Positions 44,001-53,417 of a DNA stretch of 61,749 bases are shown here, one piece after another. Position 1 is the stretch's first letter. Each line of letters begins with the position of its first letter. The stretch is from JACKBJ01 sp964549495 (lineage in GTDB: Bacteria > Chloroflexota > Anaerolineae > Epilineales > Epilineaceae), in the NCBI GenBank assembly GCA_964549495.1, contig CAZJWJ010000023.1, positions 1-61,749 of the forward strand, in the 5' to 3' direction. Both the position numbers and the translations under genes were made by a program. The notes beneath the pieces are model-generated. The model did no database searches. It worked only from the letters and a program-made list of their open reading frames with translations, and was not told where the DNA came from.

Positions 44001-45013
44001 CGCACGAAGAGCTCGGTCATCTCGGCAATCGCGTGCTCGATCTGCCCGGCCACCTCGGTCAAGGACACCGGCATCGCCTTCACGTTCGACGCATCGACAC
44101 AGGCCGGCGATGCACCGCCCTCTCGCAGCGAGAGTTGAATCCAGCCATCGGCGATCAGACGATCGACGGTCTCCTCCCGAAGCAACCAGTCGATGAAACG
44201 CCGCCCGGCCTCCGGGTTCGGCCCCCCGCGCACCAGCGCCACAGTGTTCGGCACGATGAGCGTCCCGTCTTCCCCTTCCTCCTGATCCGGGAAGACGATC
44301 TCCACCGGCGCTCCACGCTCCACCGCCCCACAGGCATCGTCCGTATCCGTCAGCCCCCAGGCCAGCTGCCCATCCGCCACCTGGTCGCGCACCACGCTGT
44401 TCCCATCCAGCACCTTCAGCTCTCGGTCCGCGACCTGCGCATAGAAGCGCCGCGCCGCGTCCTCGCCCCATAGCGCGTAATGCGCCGCCGCCTGCGTCGC
44501 CGTGGTCCCAAAGACCGGATAGGCGATCCCGATGTCCTCCGCCTCACGCCCCGCATCCAACAAGTCGTGCACGGACCGCGGCCAGTCCACACGATCCATG
44601 CGCTCCGTATTGACCAGGATCACCCGCGCCCGGCCCCCGAAGCCCGTCCAGCGCCAGTCCCCGTCCCGCATCGTCTCCGGGATCCCCTCCGCCGCGGGCG
44701 ACCGGTAGGCCTCCAGCAGCCCAGCCTCCGCCAGCTGGATCGGCTGCGAGAACTCCCCGTTCCACCAGACGTCCGCCTGCGGCGACTCCGCCTCGGCGAT
44801 CAGGCGATTGACCAAACCCGTCGTCTTGGCCGCCTCCAGATCGTAGACTGCCCGCACCTCGATCCCCGTCTCCGCCTCGAAGTCCTCCAGCACCGGCTCC
44901 GAGAAGTTCTGATCGACCGAGGTGTAGATCACCACCGCATCCGAGCCCCCAGTCCCGGCACCGCAAGCCGCCATCCCGAACATGGTCACCAGCGCAAGCA
45001 CCGACCGCCTCAT
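43997..45013 (-). CDS. Iron-type ABC importer substrate-binding lipoprotein
   Basis: The 338-residue protein begins with a lipoprotein signal peptide ('LALVTMFGMAACG', lipobox Cys). It has the features of family-1 ferric-binding proteins: 'VVIYTSVDQNFSEPVLEDFE' at the start of the mature part, 'ADVWWNGEFSQPIQLAEAGLL', 'IVFPDQEEGEDGTLIVPNTVAL' and 'RRFIDWLLREETVDRL'. FbpA/FutA proteins bind Fe3+ through several Tyr residues; which Tyr would act here cannot be told by eye. ATG 45013 is chosen because the signal peptide follows directly. It is the first gene of the operon with the permease and ATPase, each joined by 4-nt overlaps. Confidence 0.85.
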   Translation of the reverse strand: MRRSVLALVTMFGMAACGAGTGGSDAVVIYTSVDQNFSEPVLEDFEAETGIEVRAVYDLEAAKTTGLVNRLIAEAESPQADVWWNGEFSQPIQLAEAGLLEAYRSPAAEGIPETMRDGDWRWTGFGGRARVILVNTERMDRVDWPRSVHDLLDAGREAEDIGIAYPVFGTTATQAAAHYALWGEDAARRFYAQVADRELKVLDGNSVVRDQVADGQLAWGLTDTDDACGAVERGAPVEIVFPDQEEGEDGTLIVPNTVALVRGGPNPEAGRRFIDWLLREETVDRLIADGWIQLSLREGGASPACVDASNVKAMPVSLTEVAGQIEHAIAEMTELFVR

Positions 45014-45171
45014 CCGTTCGAGCCCTTTCCTGTCGGGGCGAACCAGCCCCACGATCCCGCCGCATCCTTCGCGCCAGCCTACCCCACCCACCCCCGGAAT
45101 TCAAGCGCACGGCGACCGCGGCCCCCGCCGCCGCAGGGCTCGTCGACGTCTTGCCCTCCCTCCCACCAAGC

Positions 45172-45316
45172 GGGCGGGGGGTCCTCGGGGCGGGGCGCCA
45201 CAATCCGTGTGCGACGGCGGCCCGCGCGGGCGACATCACCCGCCTTCTGGCACCCGGACCCCGCGTCACAGGGTCCCGTCATCACATCGGCGCCCCGCCC
45301 CGAGGACCCCCCGCCC
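45172..45316. repeat. Dispersed palindromic element, copy 2
   Basis: Arms 45172-45199 and 45289-45316 are perfectly complementary over 28 nt. The centre carries CCGCCTTCTGGCACCCGGAC and ACAGGGTCCCGTC as in the copy at 2214-2357. The arms differ between copies at about eight positions, yet each copy keeps its pairing. Confidence 0.78.
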
Positions 45317-45346
45317 TGCGCCAGGTCCCGCCTCTAGAACGCCGTC

Positions 45347-45397
45347 GCCGTTCTTCCGTCGTCGCCGTTCTTCCGTCGTCGCCGTTCTTCCGTCATC
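45347..45397. repeat. 17-bp tandem repeat, three units
   Basis: GCCGTTCTTCCGTCGTC occurs at 45347-45363, 45364-45380 and, with one change near its end, 45381-45397. It lies just downstream of clpB and next to the palindromic element. Confidence 0.8.
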
Positions 45398-45441
45398 GAC
45401 GTTTCCGAACAGGACATCAGGATTCGTTCGCGCACCGACCC

Positions 45442-48039
45442 TCAACCCGCGACCATCGCCTTCTCGCCAAGGCCGATCGAGAAGCCCACCTCGTCCGCAT
45501 CCACCCGCACCGTCTGCCCCTCGCCGAACTCTCCCTCGAGTAGCTGCAAGGCCAGCGGGTTCTGGATCCGTCGTTGGATCACCCGCTTCAGAGGCCGCGC
45601 ACCAAACGCCGGATCGTAACCTTCCTCGACCAGCCTCGACTTGGCCGCCTCCGTCACCTCCAAGGAGAGTCCGCGATCCGCCAACAATGCCTCGAGGCCG
45701 GCCAGCTGCAAGTCGACGATCTGCATCAGCTCCGCCTTGCCCAGTGCGTGGAAGACCACCGTCTCGTCGATCCGGTTCAGGAACTCCGGCCGGAACTGCT
45801 GCCGCAGCTCCTCGAGCACCTTGGGCGTGGCCGCCTCGGCCCCCAGCTCCTGGATCCAATGCGAGCCGACGTTGCTGGTCATGATCACGATCGTGTTCTT
45901 GAAGTCCACCCGCCGCCCTTGGCTGTCGGTCAGCCGGCCGTCGTCCAGCACCTGCAGGAGCGTGTTGAAGACATCGGAGTGGGCCTTCTCGATCTCGTCG
46001 AAGAGCACCACGCTGTAGGGCCGGCGGCGCACCGCCTCGGTCAGCTGGCCGCCCTCCTCGTGGCCCACGTAGCCCGGCGGGGCGCCGATGAGCCGGGCGA
46101 CGGTATGCCGCTCCTGGTACTCCGACATGTCGATGCGCACCATCGCGTCCTCGTCGTCGAAGAGCTGCTCGGCCAAAGCGCGCGCCAACTCGGTCTTGCC
46201 CACGCCCGTCGGGCCCAGGAAGAGGAAGCTGCCGACCGGCCGGCGCGGGTCCTTGAGCCCGGCCCGGGCCCGGCGCACCGCGTTGGCCACCGCCGAAACC
46301 GCCTCGTCCTGCCCGATCACGCGCAGGTGCAGGCGGGACTCGAGCTCGACCAGCTTCTCGACCTCGCCCTCGACCAGCTTGCTGACCGGGATGCCGGTCC
46401 AGCGGCTGACCACCTCGGCGATGTCCTCCGGGCCGACCTCCTCGCGTAGGATCATCTCGCCCGAGGCCTGCCGCTGGGCCACCTCGGCCTCCAGCTGCTC
46501 GGCCTTGCGCCGCAGCTCCAGCAGCGTGCCGTACTGCAGCCGACTGGCCGTCTCGAAGTCGCCCGATCGCTGAGCCTCCTCGATGGCATGCTGGGTGCGC
46601 TCGATCTCCTCCTTGGCGCCGGCCAGGGCCTCGATCCGCGCGCGCTCCTCCTCGATACGCGCCTCGAGATCGCTCCGCTCGGCCTCCAGCTCGGCGATCT
46701 CCTCCTCGATCCGCGCCAGCCGCTCGCGCGAGGCCTTGTCCTTCTCTTGCTTGAGCGCCTCGCGCTCGATGGAGCGCTGCAGGATCTGCCGCTTGAGGTC
46801 GTCCAACTCGCGCGGGTCGCTGGTGATCTCCATGCGCAGCCGGCTGGCCGACTCGTCCAGGAGGTCGATGGCCTTGTCGGGCAGGAAGCGGTCGGAGATG
46901 TAGCGGTCGGAGAGCGTGGCCGCGGCGATGACCGCCGCGTCGGTGATGCGCACGCCGTGGTGCACCTCGTAGCGCTCCTTGAGCCCGCGCAGGATGGAGA
47001 CGGTGTCCTCCACCGAGGGCTCGCCGACCAAGACCGGCTGGAAGCGCCGCTCGAGGGCCGCGTCCTTCTCGATGTGCTTGCGGTACTCGTCCAGCGTGGT
47101 CGCGCCGATGGCGTGCAGCTCGCCCCGGGCCAGCATGGGCTTGAGCATGTTGCCGGCGTCCATCGCCCCCTCGGCCGCGCCGGCGCCGACGATGGTGTGC
47201 AGCTCATCGATGAAGGCGATGATCTCACCATCGCTGCCCTGGATCTCGGCCAGCACCGCCTTGAGCCGCTCCTCGAACTCGCCGCGGTACTTGGCGCCGG
47301 CCACCATCGCTCCGAAATCCAGGGAGATCAGCCGCCGGTTCTCCAGCGCCTTGGGCACGTCGGCCCGCACGATGCGCTGCGCCAGTCCTTCGACGATGGC
47401 CGTCTTGCCCACGCCCGGCTCGCCGATCAGCACCGGATTGTTCTTGGTCCGCCGGCTGAGGATCTGGATCACCCGCCGGATCTCCTCGTCGCGGCCGATG
47501 ACCGGGTCCAGGTCACCGGCCCGCGCTTCGGCCGTCAGGTCGCGCCCGTACTGCGTCAGCGCGTCGTAGGTCCCCTCCGGATTCTGCGACGTGACGCGCT
47601 GCGAGCCGCGCAATCCCTGCAAGGCCGCCAAGAGCCGCTCGCGCGTGATCTCGTGCCGGGCCAGCAGCTCGCCGGCCCGCCGATCGCCCTTGGCGATCAA
47701 GGCCAGGAGCAGGTGCTCGGTCGACACATACTGATCGCCGAAGCCCTCCAACTCGTCGTGCGCGGCCACCAGGGCTTCGCGCAGCTCGCGCGAGAGCTGC
47801 GGCTCGCCGCCACCCGAGACGGTCGGAAGGCGGTTGAGCACCGCGTTCAACTCCACCCCGAGCTGCTCGAGGTCGACGCCCATCCGCCCCAGGACCTGCG
47901 GCACCACACCCTGCGGCTGGTCGATCAGCGCGCGCAGCAGGTGAACCGGCAGGACCTCGCTCTGCCCGCCCCGCTGGGCCAGCTGCTGGGCGGCGATGAC
48001 GGCCTCTTGGGCCTTCTGCGTGAATCGATTGATGTTCAT
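45442..48039 (-). CDS. clpB: ClpB disaggregase
   Basis: The 865-residue AAA+ chaperone has all ClpB parts. The N-domain of two repeats is 'MNINRFTQKAQEAV' onwards. NBD1 has Walker A 'GEPGVGKT' near 203. The long coiled-coil M-domain covers about 405-525. NBD2 has Walker A 'GPTGVGKT' near 607, 'SEYQERHTVARLIGAPPGYVG' with the substrate-pore Tyr, and 'FDEIEKAH'. No ClpP-binding loop is present. It resolves aggregates with DnaK/DnaJ. ATG 48039 is selected because GGAGGGG lies 9 nt upstream and the N-terminus is canonical. Its promoter (48135-48189) carries the same repeat as dnaJ and hsp20, implying common stress control. Confidence 0.95.
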   Translation of the reverse strand: MNINRFTQKAQEAVIAAQQLAQRGGQSEVLPVHLLRALIDQPQGVVPQVLGRMGVDLEQLGVELNAVLNRLPTVSGGGEPQLSRELREALVAAHDELEGFGDQYVSTEHLLLALIAKGDRRAGELLARHEITRERLLAALQGLRGSQRVTSQNPEGTYDALTQYGRDLTAEARAGDLDPVIGRDEEIRRVIQILSRRTKNNPVLIGEPGVGKTAIVEGLAQRIVRADVPKALENRRLISLDFGAMVAGAKYRGEFEERLKAVLAEIQGSDGEIIAFIDELHTIVGAGAAEGAMDAGNMLKPMLARGELHAIGATTLDEYRKHIEKDAALERRFQPVLVGEPSVEDTVSILRGLKERYEVHHGVRITDAAVIAAATLSDRYISDRFLPDKAIDLLDESASRLRMEITSDPRELDDLKRQILQRSIEREALKQEKDKASRERLARIEEEIAELEAERSDLEARIEEERARIEALAGAKEEIERTQHAIEEAQRSGDFETASRLQYGTLLELRRKAEQLEAEVAQRQASGEMILREEVGPEDIAEVVSRWTGIPVSKLVEGEVEKLVELESRLHLRVIGQDEAVSAVANAVRRARAGLKDPRRPVGSFLFLGPTGVGKTELARALAEQLFDDEDAMVRIDMSEYQERHTVARLIGAPPGYVGHEEGGQLTEAVRRRPYSVVLFDEIEKAHSDVFNTLLQVLDDGRLTDSQGRRVDFKNTIVIMTSNVGSHWIQELGAEAATPKVLEELRQQFRPEFLNRIDETVVFHALGKAELMQIVDLQLAGLEALLADRGLSLEVTEAAKSRLVEEGYDPAFGARPLKRVIQRRIQNPLALQLLEGEFGEGQTVRVDADEVGFSIGLGEKAMVAG

Positions 48040-48134
48040 GGTTCCGTTCCCCTCCGCCATTCGGCGGGCATCGTGATCTTGCTTCTACGAGGCGGTCGCG
48101 AGAGGTCTCACCGCCCTCTGATGTTCACCTCTTT

Positions 48135-48189
48135 ATGTTAACAAGACGATGGCAGCATGTCAGCCACCTCGCGTTAGCGCCTCGCTAGA
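48135..48189 (-). promoter_or_regulatory. clpB promoter with 11-bp-period direct repeat
   Basis: On the minus strand TCTAGCG-AGGC-GCTAACG (48189 to 48172) is followed after exactly 31 nt by the -10 hexamer TAACAT (48140-48135). A -35-like CTGACA lies 17 nt before the -10. The same arrangement stands before dnaJ and hsp20. Confidence 0.8.
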
Positions 48190-48329
48190 CATCGTGCGGC
48201 TAGCACCGATCGGTCGCGAGCTCGTACACGGGAAATCGGAGAGGCCCGTCCTGTTCGTCGAGGCGGGGCCGAAATCAAGTCGGCGCGGGAAGCGAGCTGT
48301 TCCCGTTTGGCGGCAGGCTGCTTGCGCCG

Positions 48330-49280
48330 TCAGCCGCTGCGCAACTCGCGCAGGCGCTCGAAGATCTCGCGCTCCTCGTCGCTCAGGTCCTCGGGCAGCT
48401 CGACCTGGACGCGGACGAAGAGGTCGCCGCGCTCCTCCGTTTGGCCGAGGCGGGGCATGCCCTTGCCGCGCAGGCGGAAGCGCCGGCCGTTCTGGGTGCC
48501 GGCGGGGATGGTCATCGTCACCGCCCCGTCCAGGGTCTCGACCCGGGCCTCGCCGCCCAGGACCGCGGTGGTCAGGGGCAGGGGGAGCGCGGCCTTCAGG
48601 TCATCGCCGTCGCGCTCGAAGCGCGGGTCGTCGGCCACGTCGACCACCAGGTAGAGGTCGCCCGGGCTGCCGCCGGTCGGGGCCGGCAGGCCCTCACCGC
48701 GCATGCGAACGCGCGAGCCGCTGCGCACGCCGGCCGGGATGCGCACCTCGAGCCGCCGGCCGTCCTTGCTGACCAGCCGGCTGGTGCCGCGGAAGGCCTC
48801 GTCCAGGCTGATGCGCACCGCCTGTTCGATGTCCCGCCCGCGGGCCGGCGCGGCCGGCCCGCGGCGCATCCGGCTCCGGCCCGGGCCGCCGCCCGGCGCC
48901 GCGCGCATGCCACCGAAGAGGGTCTCGAAGAAGTCGGAGAAGCCGCCCTCGCCGAAGATGTCGGAGACGTCCTGCACCGTGCGCGTCTGACCCGGCGCGC
49001 CCTGGGCCGCCCAGCGACCCCAGTCGAAGCCGCCGGCCTGGCCGGCCCGCTCGTACTGCTTCCACTCCGCGCCGAAGCGATCGTACTTGGACCGTTTGGC
49101 CGGGTCGCTGAGCACCTCGTAGGCCTCGCTGACCTCCTTGAAGCGGTCCTCGGCCGCCTGGTCGTCGGGGTTGACGTCCGGGTGCAACTCGCGAGCCAGC
49201 TTGCGATAGGCCCGCTTGATGGTCTTCTCGTCGGCATCCCGCGGGACGCCGAGCGTCTTGTAGTAATCCTTATACTGCAT
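48330..49280 (-). CDS. DnaJ-family co-chaperone, CbpA-like (no zinc finger)
   Basis: The 316-residue protein has an N-terminal J domain (about 1-70) with the HPD motif in 'ARELHPDVNPDD'. A Gly/Arg-rich linker contains 'FGGMRAAPGGGPG'. Two DnaJ-C beta domains start at 'EQAVRISLDEAFRGTSRLV' and close with 'LFVRVQVELPEDLSDEE'. The cysteine-rich zinc finger of DnaJ proper is missing, so it is of the CbpA (type II) class. It stimulates DnaK, which is not in the window. ATG 49280 has GGAG 6 nt upstream. Its promoter at 49367-49421 has the repeat shared with clpB and hsp20. Confidence 0.93.
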   Translation of the reverse strand: MQYKDYYKTLGVPRDADEKTIKRAYRKLARELHPDVNPDDQAAEDRFKEVSEAYEVLSDPAKRSKYDRFGAEWKQYERAGQAGGFDWGRWAAQGAPGQTRTVQDVSDIFGEGGFSDFFETLFGGMRAAPGGGPGRSRMRRGPAAPARGRDIEQAVRISLDEAFRGTSRLVSKDGRRLEVRIPAGVRSGSRVRMRGEGLPAPTGGSPGDLYLVVDVADDPRFERDGDDLKAALPLPLTTAVLGGEARVETLDGAVTMTIPAGTQNGRRFRLRGKGMPRLGQTEERGDLFVRVQVELPEDLSDEEREIFERLRELRSG

Positions 49281-49366
49281 CGAGGGCTCCCATGGCCCGT
49301 ACTCGGCGGGCGCTGCGACTCGTTCGGGTTCAATGATCCTGCGCACGGCCCACACCGCGCGACGCT

Positions 49367-49421
49367 ATTGTATCGGAGCCGGCCGGCCGACTACGAACGC
49401 AGGCGTTAGACCCTCGTTAGA
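49367..49421 (-). promoter_or_regulatory. dnaJ promoter with 11-bp-period direct repeat
   Basis: Minus strand: TCTAACG-AGGG-TCTAACG (49421 to 49404), exactly 31 nt, then the -10 hexamer TACAAT (49372-49367). No TTGACA-like -35 is present at the usual place, as expected for an activator-dependent promoter. Confidence 0.82.
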
Positions 49422-49523
49422 TGCGCCATCGCAGCACGCTCATGCTTCCACTTCGCAGCGCGAAAGAAGCGACCTCGGTCGAAGGGGGGTGGACCCTTGC
49501 GGATCGGATTCGGGGCGCGAGCG

Positions 49524-49552
49524 TTGACACCCTTACCACGCCTGCGTACGAT
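49524..49552 (+). promoter_or_regulatory. Promoter upstream of the SulP gene
   Basis: TTGACA (49524-49529), 17-bp spacer, TACGAT (49547-49552), on the plus strand. Confidence 0.65.
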
Positions 49553-49741
49553 ATCGCGCCAGCGAGGCCTCGCCCGAGCTTCCCCATCCACCTGATCCAG
49601 GTAGCCTTCGATGCTCGCCTGCGGTGAACCCCATCGGCACGAGACGCTGACCAGACGGCCGGGGCGGCCCGCGCTTCGCAGCGCAGCCAGAGTGGACCGT
49701 CCCATCATCGCCTTCTGCCAGCGCCCGAGCAGCTTGTGGTG

Positions 49742-51481
49742 ATGAGCCTGCTTCGCGATTGGACGATGCTCGTCCGCGACGAGATGGAGGGCTATGGGCC
49801 CGCGGTCTTCCGCCGCGATCTCCTCGCGGCCTTGACGGTTGCGGCGGTGGCCCTCCCCCTGGCCCTGGCTTTTGGTGTCGCTTCTGGCGCGGATGCCGCG
49901 GCCGGGCTCGTGACGGCCGTGCTCGCGGGTCTGATCATCGGGCTGTTCGGCGGCGCACCCTACCAGGTCTCGGGACCCACTGGCGCCATGTCCGCGGTGC
50001 TCGTCGTAGTCTCCGCGCGCCACGGTCTGGCAGCGGTGTGGATGGTCGGTCTGATGGCCGGAATCCTGCTCGTCGTATTGGCCGTGCTGCGACTTGGCCG
50101 CGTCGTGAGCCTGATCCCGGCGCCGGTCATCTCGGGCTTCACCAGCGGCATCGCGCTGATCATCGCGCTCGGGCAATTGGACAACGCGACCGGCCTCACG
50201 TCACCTGCCGGGCTGTCCCTGGCCGGCCGGCTGGCCTGGTATGCATCCAACGTCCAGCACGCCAACCCTCGGGTTGCCACCCTGGTGGGCCTGGTGGTAC
50301 TGTGCATGATCGTCTGGCCGCGAACCCGGCTAGGCCACCACATTCCGGGCCCTTTGGTCGGGATCGTGGCCGCCACATCGTACGCGGCCTTGGCCGGTTG
50401 GGAGGTGCCGGTCATCGGCACCATCCCACGGGGCATCCTGCTGGAGCAGCGGCTGCGCCCGAGCGATCTCGACTGGCAAGCGATGGCACCGCTGATCGTC
50501 CCGGCGATGTCCGTCGCCGCCTTGGGCGCGATCGAGAGCTTGTTGTGTGGCGCGGTGGCGGGCAACATGACCGGTATCCGCCTTCACGGTCAAGTGGAGC
50601 TCTTCGCCCAGGGCCTCGGCAACATCGTGATCCCCTTCTTCGGAGGCGTTCCGGCGACCGCGGCCATCGCTCGCACCAGCGTCAACGTCAAGAGCGGCGG
50701 TGTGACGCGATTGGCGCCGATGCTGCACGGTTTCGCGCTCCTCCTGGCAGCGCTGGTACTCGCGCCGGCCATCGCGCGGGTGCCGCTCTCCGCCCTGGCC
50801 GGCGTCCTCATCGTCACCGCCTGGCGGATGAACGAATGGCATGCCATCCGATTCTATTTCGGGCGGCGACTCGAGCACGCGATGCTGGCCTTCGTGATCA
50901 CGCTCGTGGCGACGGTCCTGCTAGACCTCACGCAGGCCATCCTGCTGGGCTTCGGCATCAGCACGCTGGTGTTCATGGCTCAGATCAGCGAGCTCGAGAT
51001 CACGCGACAGTCGGTGGACCCCAATCGGCTGCCCGATGCGTCGCGCGACTTCGTACACCCCAAATACACGATCGGGATCTACTTTCTAGGTGGCCCCCTG
51101 TTCTTCTCCTCCGCCCGACGCTTGATCGAGGAGATCGAACGACAAGACGGATCGGACGCGACGCTGATCCTCTCGCTTCGCGCCGTACCGCTCGTCGACG
51201 CCACCGGGGTAGAGGTGTTGCGGGAGCTCTGGCATCGCCAGCGTCGAGACGGTGGCAATCTCCTGCTCACCGGGCTGGGAACGCGCCTGCACGCTCAGCT
51301 CGACCGCAGTGGCTTGCTGGATGAGATCGGTCACGAACGTCTGTTCTGGAGCACCGATCGTGCGATTCTGTCGCTCCATGCCGATCTTCCGGGCGAGCCG
51401 GACCTCGACGCTCCGGGTTCGGACTTCCAGGAGACCCTCGCCCTCACACCACACGAGGATCGCGTGGACTCCGAATGGTAG
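49742..51481 (+). CDS. SulP-family anion transporter with STAS domain
   Basis: The 579-residue protein has a membrane part of 10-14 helices (about 20-410) with SulP marks such as 'DLLAALTVAAVALPLALAFGVASG', here split over the first helix, and 'GNIVIPFFGGVPATAAIARTSVN'. A C-terminal cytoplasmic STAS domain (about 440-560) has 'LRAVPLVDATGVEVL'. SulP proteins carry sulfate, bicarbonate or other anions; the substrate cannot be read here. ATG 49742 is chosen; GTG codons at 49736 and 49739 are in frame. It ends 61 bp before the histidine kinase gene, which has its own TATAAT. Confidence 0.9.
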   Translation: MSLLRDWTMLVRDEMEGYGPAVFRRDLLAALTVAAVALPLALAFGVASGADAAAGLVTAVLAGLIIGLFGGAPYQVSGPTGAMSAVLVVVSARHGLAAVWMVGLMAGILLVVLAVLRLGRVVSLIPAPVISGFTSGIALIIALGQLDNATGLTSPAGLSLAGRLAWYASNVQHANPRVATLVGLVVLCMIVWPRTRLGHHIPGPLVGIVAATSYAALAGWEVPVIGTIPRGILLEQRLRPSDLDWQAMAPLIVPAMSVAALGAIESLLCGAVAGNMTGIRLHGQVELFAQGLGNIVIPFFGGVPATAAIARTSVNVKSGGVTRLAPMLHGFALLLAALVLAPAIARVPLSALAGVLIVTAWRMNEWHAIRFYFGRRLEHAMLAFVITLVATVLLDLTQAILLGFGISTLVFMAQISELEITRQSVDPNRLPDASRDFVHPKYTIGIYFLGGPLFFSSARRLIEEIERQDGSDATLILSLRAVPLVDATGVEVLRELWHRQRRDGGNLLLTGLGTRLHAQLDRSGLLDEIGHERLFWSTDRAILSLHADLPGEPDLDAPGSDFQETLALTPHEDRVDSEW

Positions 51482-51510
51482 TGGCTGGATCCGCCTTCCG
51501 GTCGCTGCTC

Positions 51511-51516
51511 TATAAT
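51511..51516 (+). promoter_or_regulatory. -10 element of the histidine kinase/response regulator operon
   Basis: A perfect TATAAT lies 27 nt before the kinase ATG. No consensus -35 is found 16-18 nt upstream, and the chaperone-type repeat is absent here. Confidence 0.5.
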
Positions 51517-51542
51517 AGCCTCCGAGGAGACGTGATCGAGCC

Positions 51543-53417
51543 ATGAGCCAGGCCAAGCCACTCAGCCTTGCAACAGACGAGCGCGAGTTGCGCCAGCGCG
51601 ACTTCCTCTTGCGCGCCGCACAGGCCATTAGCGAACCCCTCGACCTCCGCGAGGTGCTGGCGCGGGTGATCCGCACCGCGGTCAGCATGACCGGTGGCCA
51701 TGCGGGCGCCATCGCCTTGCGCCAGTCCGAGGGGGACCTGCAGGTGGTGGCCAGCTATCGGCTGGATGCCAGCTTCGAGATCCACCTCGAATCCTTGCTC
51801 GATCCCTACGGGATGCAGGTCACGGGCAGTGAAGAGACGTCGACGACCGGCACGCCGGATCGCGAAGCCGAGGCCTCCTCTCGGGCTCCGCAGGTCGGTC
51901 GCGACCCCCGAACGATGGAGGAACCTAGCCGGAGAGCGGACTTCGGTGCCTACGAGGATTCGGCGCCCTCCGCCGCGCCGTTGGCGCGTTACGACCGGGC
52001 CCTTGCCGAAGGCATCACGGTGCACGACATCGAGGCCGGCGCCGGCGAGGCCGAAGATCCACAGCAGATGCTCAACCTGCCTCTGGACTTGGCCGGCAAG
52101 ACCATCGGCCGAATCTTCGTCTTCCGCAGCCAGGGCGCGGCGGCTTTCACACCGCTGGACGCCGAGCTGCTGGAGCTCTTCGCGGACCAGGCGGCGGTGG
52201 CCATCCACAACGCCGATACGCACATGCGCCTGGCGGCGCGCGAGCGGCGGTTGGCCAAGCTGGTCGAGCACGGGCCGGCCGGCGTGCTCTTGCTCGATGC
52301 CGAGGGCCGGGTGCGATCCTACAACCCGGCCGCGGCCCGGCTCTTGGGCCGCGATGCCGAGAGCCTGGCCGGCCAACCTGCGGGTGACCTGATCCGCCTG
52401 ATCGACGCGCAGGATCGGCCGCTGGACTTCGCCTTGCCGGAGGGAGAGGCGCCGGCCGGTGCCCTGGGCCATCTGCGGCTCTCGGGAGGACGGCGCGGCG
52501 CCTGGGCCCAGGTGACGGCCACGCCCCTGCCCGATCCCCGCCGATCGCGGGCCGGCTGGGTGGTCGATCTGATCGACCTCTCGGGCTACAAGGAGGCCGA
52601 GGACGCGCGCCGGGCCTTCCTGGCCGGCCTGTCCCACGAGCTCAAGACCCCCTTGTCGCTGATCCGCGGCTACGCCGAAACGCTGCGCTATCCCCAGGTG
52701 CGCCAGGACGATGCACTGCACGAGGAAGCCATCGGTGTGGTCCTCGAGGAGACCGACCACCTCACCCGGCTGGTCGATCAGCTGCTCACCGCGGCCCGGC
52801 TGGAGGCCGATGCCCTGGAGCTGGACCTGCACACGGTCGAGCCGCGGGCCGAGTTGGAGCGCCTGGTCGAGGGCTTCCGCCGCGCCCGGCCGGCGCATCG
52901 CTGGGCGCTCGAGCTGGCCGAGGACCTGCCGGTCCTGCGGGCCGACCCGACCCGCCTGCGCGAGATCTTCGGCAACCTGCTGTCCAACGCCGCCAAGTAC
53001 TCGCCGGAGGGCAGCACGATCATGCTGCGCGCCGAGCCGGACGGTGCGGGCTTGCGGGTGGAGGTGCGCGACGAGGGCATCGGCATCGACGAGGCCGAGC
53101 GCGAGCGGATCTTCGAGCGCTTCTACCGCGTCAGCGAGAGCGGCAACGGTGCCGGCCTGGGCCTCTACATGGCCCGCGCCATCGCCGAGGCCCACGGCGG
53201 TCGCATCGATCTGGCCAGCCAGCCGGGGCAGGGCAGCAGCTTCAGCGTCTGGCTGCCGGCCGAGACGCGGACGGCGTCCGGTGGCGGGACGGCCGGCCGG
53301 GCCACGGACGCGGCCACCGGCCCGCCGGAGGCTCGGCAATCGAAGGGTGACGATCGCGAGGCCGCGTCAGACCCGTCGGGTTCGCGGCCCGAGCAGCAGG
53401 GAGCGAATCGCGGATGA
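51543..53417 (+). CDS. Soluble histidine kinase with GAF and PAS domains
   Basis: The 624-residue kinase has no membrane segment, so it senses something in the cytoplasm. A GAF domain spans about 20-220 and is interrupted by a variable, charged insertion near 100-145. A PAS domain spans about 230-345. The HisKA domain has 'GLSHELKTPLSL' (phospho-acceptor His near 365), and the HATPase domain has the N-box 'NLLSNAAKYSPEG' near 478, 'DEGIGIDEAERERIFERFYRV' split as G1/F boxes, and 'GAGLGLYMARAIAEAHGG'. A low-complexity tail ends it. The stop overlaps the response regulator start (ATGA), so the pair is translationally coupled. Signal unknown. Confidence 0.92.
   Translation: MSQAKPLSLATDERELRQRDFLLRAAQAISEPLDLREVLARVIRTAVSMTGGHAGAIALRQSEGDLQVVASYRLDASFEIHLESLLDPYGMQVTGSEETSTTGTPDREAEASSRAPQVGRDPRTMEEPSRRADFGAYEDSAPSAAPLARYDRALAEGITVHDIEAGAGEAEDPQQMLNLPLDLAGKTIGRIFVFRSQGAAAFTPLDAELLELFADQAAVAIHNADTHMRLAARERRLAKLVEHGPAGVLLLDAEGRVRSYNPAAARLLGRDAESLAGQPAGDLIRLIDAQDRPLDFALPEGEAPAGALGHLRLSGGRRGAWAQVTATPLPDPRRSRAGWVVDLIDLSGYKEAEDARRAFLAGLSHELKTPLSLIRGYAETLRYPQVRQDDALHEEAIGVVLEETDHLTRLVDQLLTAARLEADALELDLHTVEPRAELERLVEGFRRARPAHRWALELAEDLPVLRADPTRLREIFGNLLSNAAKYSPEGSTIMLRAEPDGAGLRVEVRDEGIGIDEAERERIFERFYRVSESGNGAGLGLYMARAIAEAHGGRIDLASQPGQGSSFSVWLPAETRTASGGGTAGRATDAATGPPEARQSKGDDREAASDPSGSRPEQQGANRG

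Larger units (their letters stand above)
45014..45441. other. Intergenic region with palindrome and tandem repeat
   Basis: About 428 bp lie between the clpB stop and the importer operon start. They hold the palindromic element at 45172-45316 and three 17-bp tandem units at 45347-45397. A promoter for the importer operon must be here but was not recognised; no Fur-like box is obvious. Confidence 0.5.
49281..49741. other. Divergent intergenic region with two promoters
   Basis: About 460 bp separate the dnaJ-like gene (minus) and the SulP gene (plus). It holds the dnaJ promoter/operator at 49367-49421 and a consensus-like plus-strand promoter at 49524-49552. No gene or further RNA was recognised; the SulP leader would be about 185 nt. 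Confidence 0.65.

Noticed and set aside
42387..44471. A longer permease frame extending to 44471
   Set aside because: The extra N-terminal part overlaps the binding-protein gene in another frame and has no membrane-protein character; the overlap pattern supports a start at about 44000.
45172..45316. The palindrome downstream of clpB as a simple terminator
   Set aside because: It is about 125 bp beyond the clpB stop, has an 89-nt centre and shares that centre with a copy upstream of an unrelated gene, so a dispersed element fits better.
48040..49435. Search for HAIR, CIRCE or CtsR operators at the chaperone genes
   Set aside because: None of these consensus sites is present; the only shared element is the 11-bp-period direct repeat reported above.
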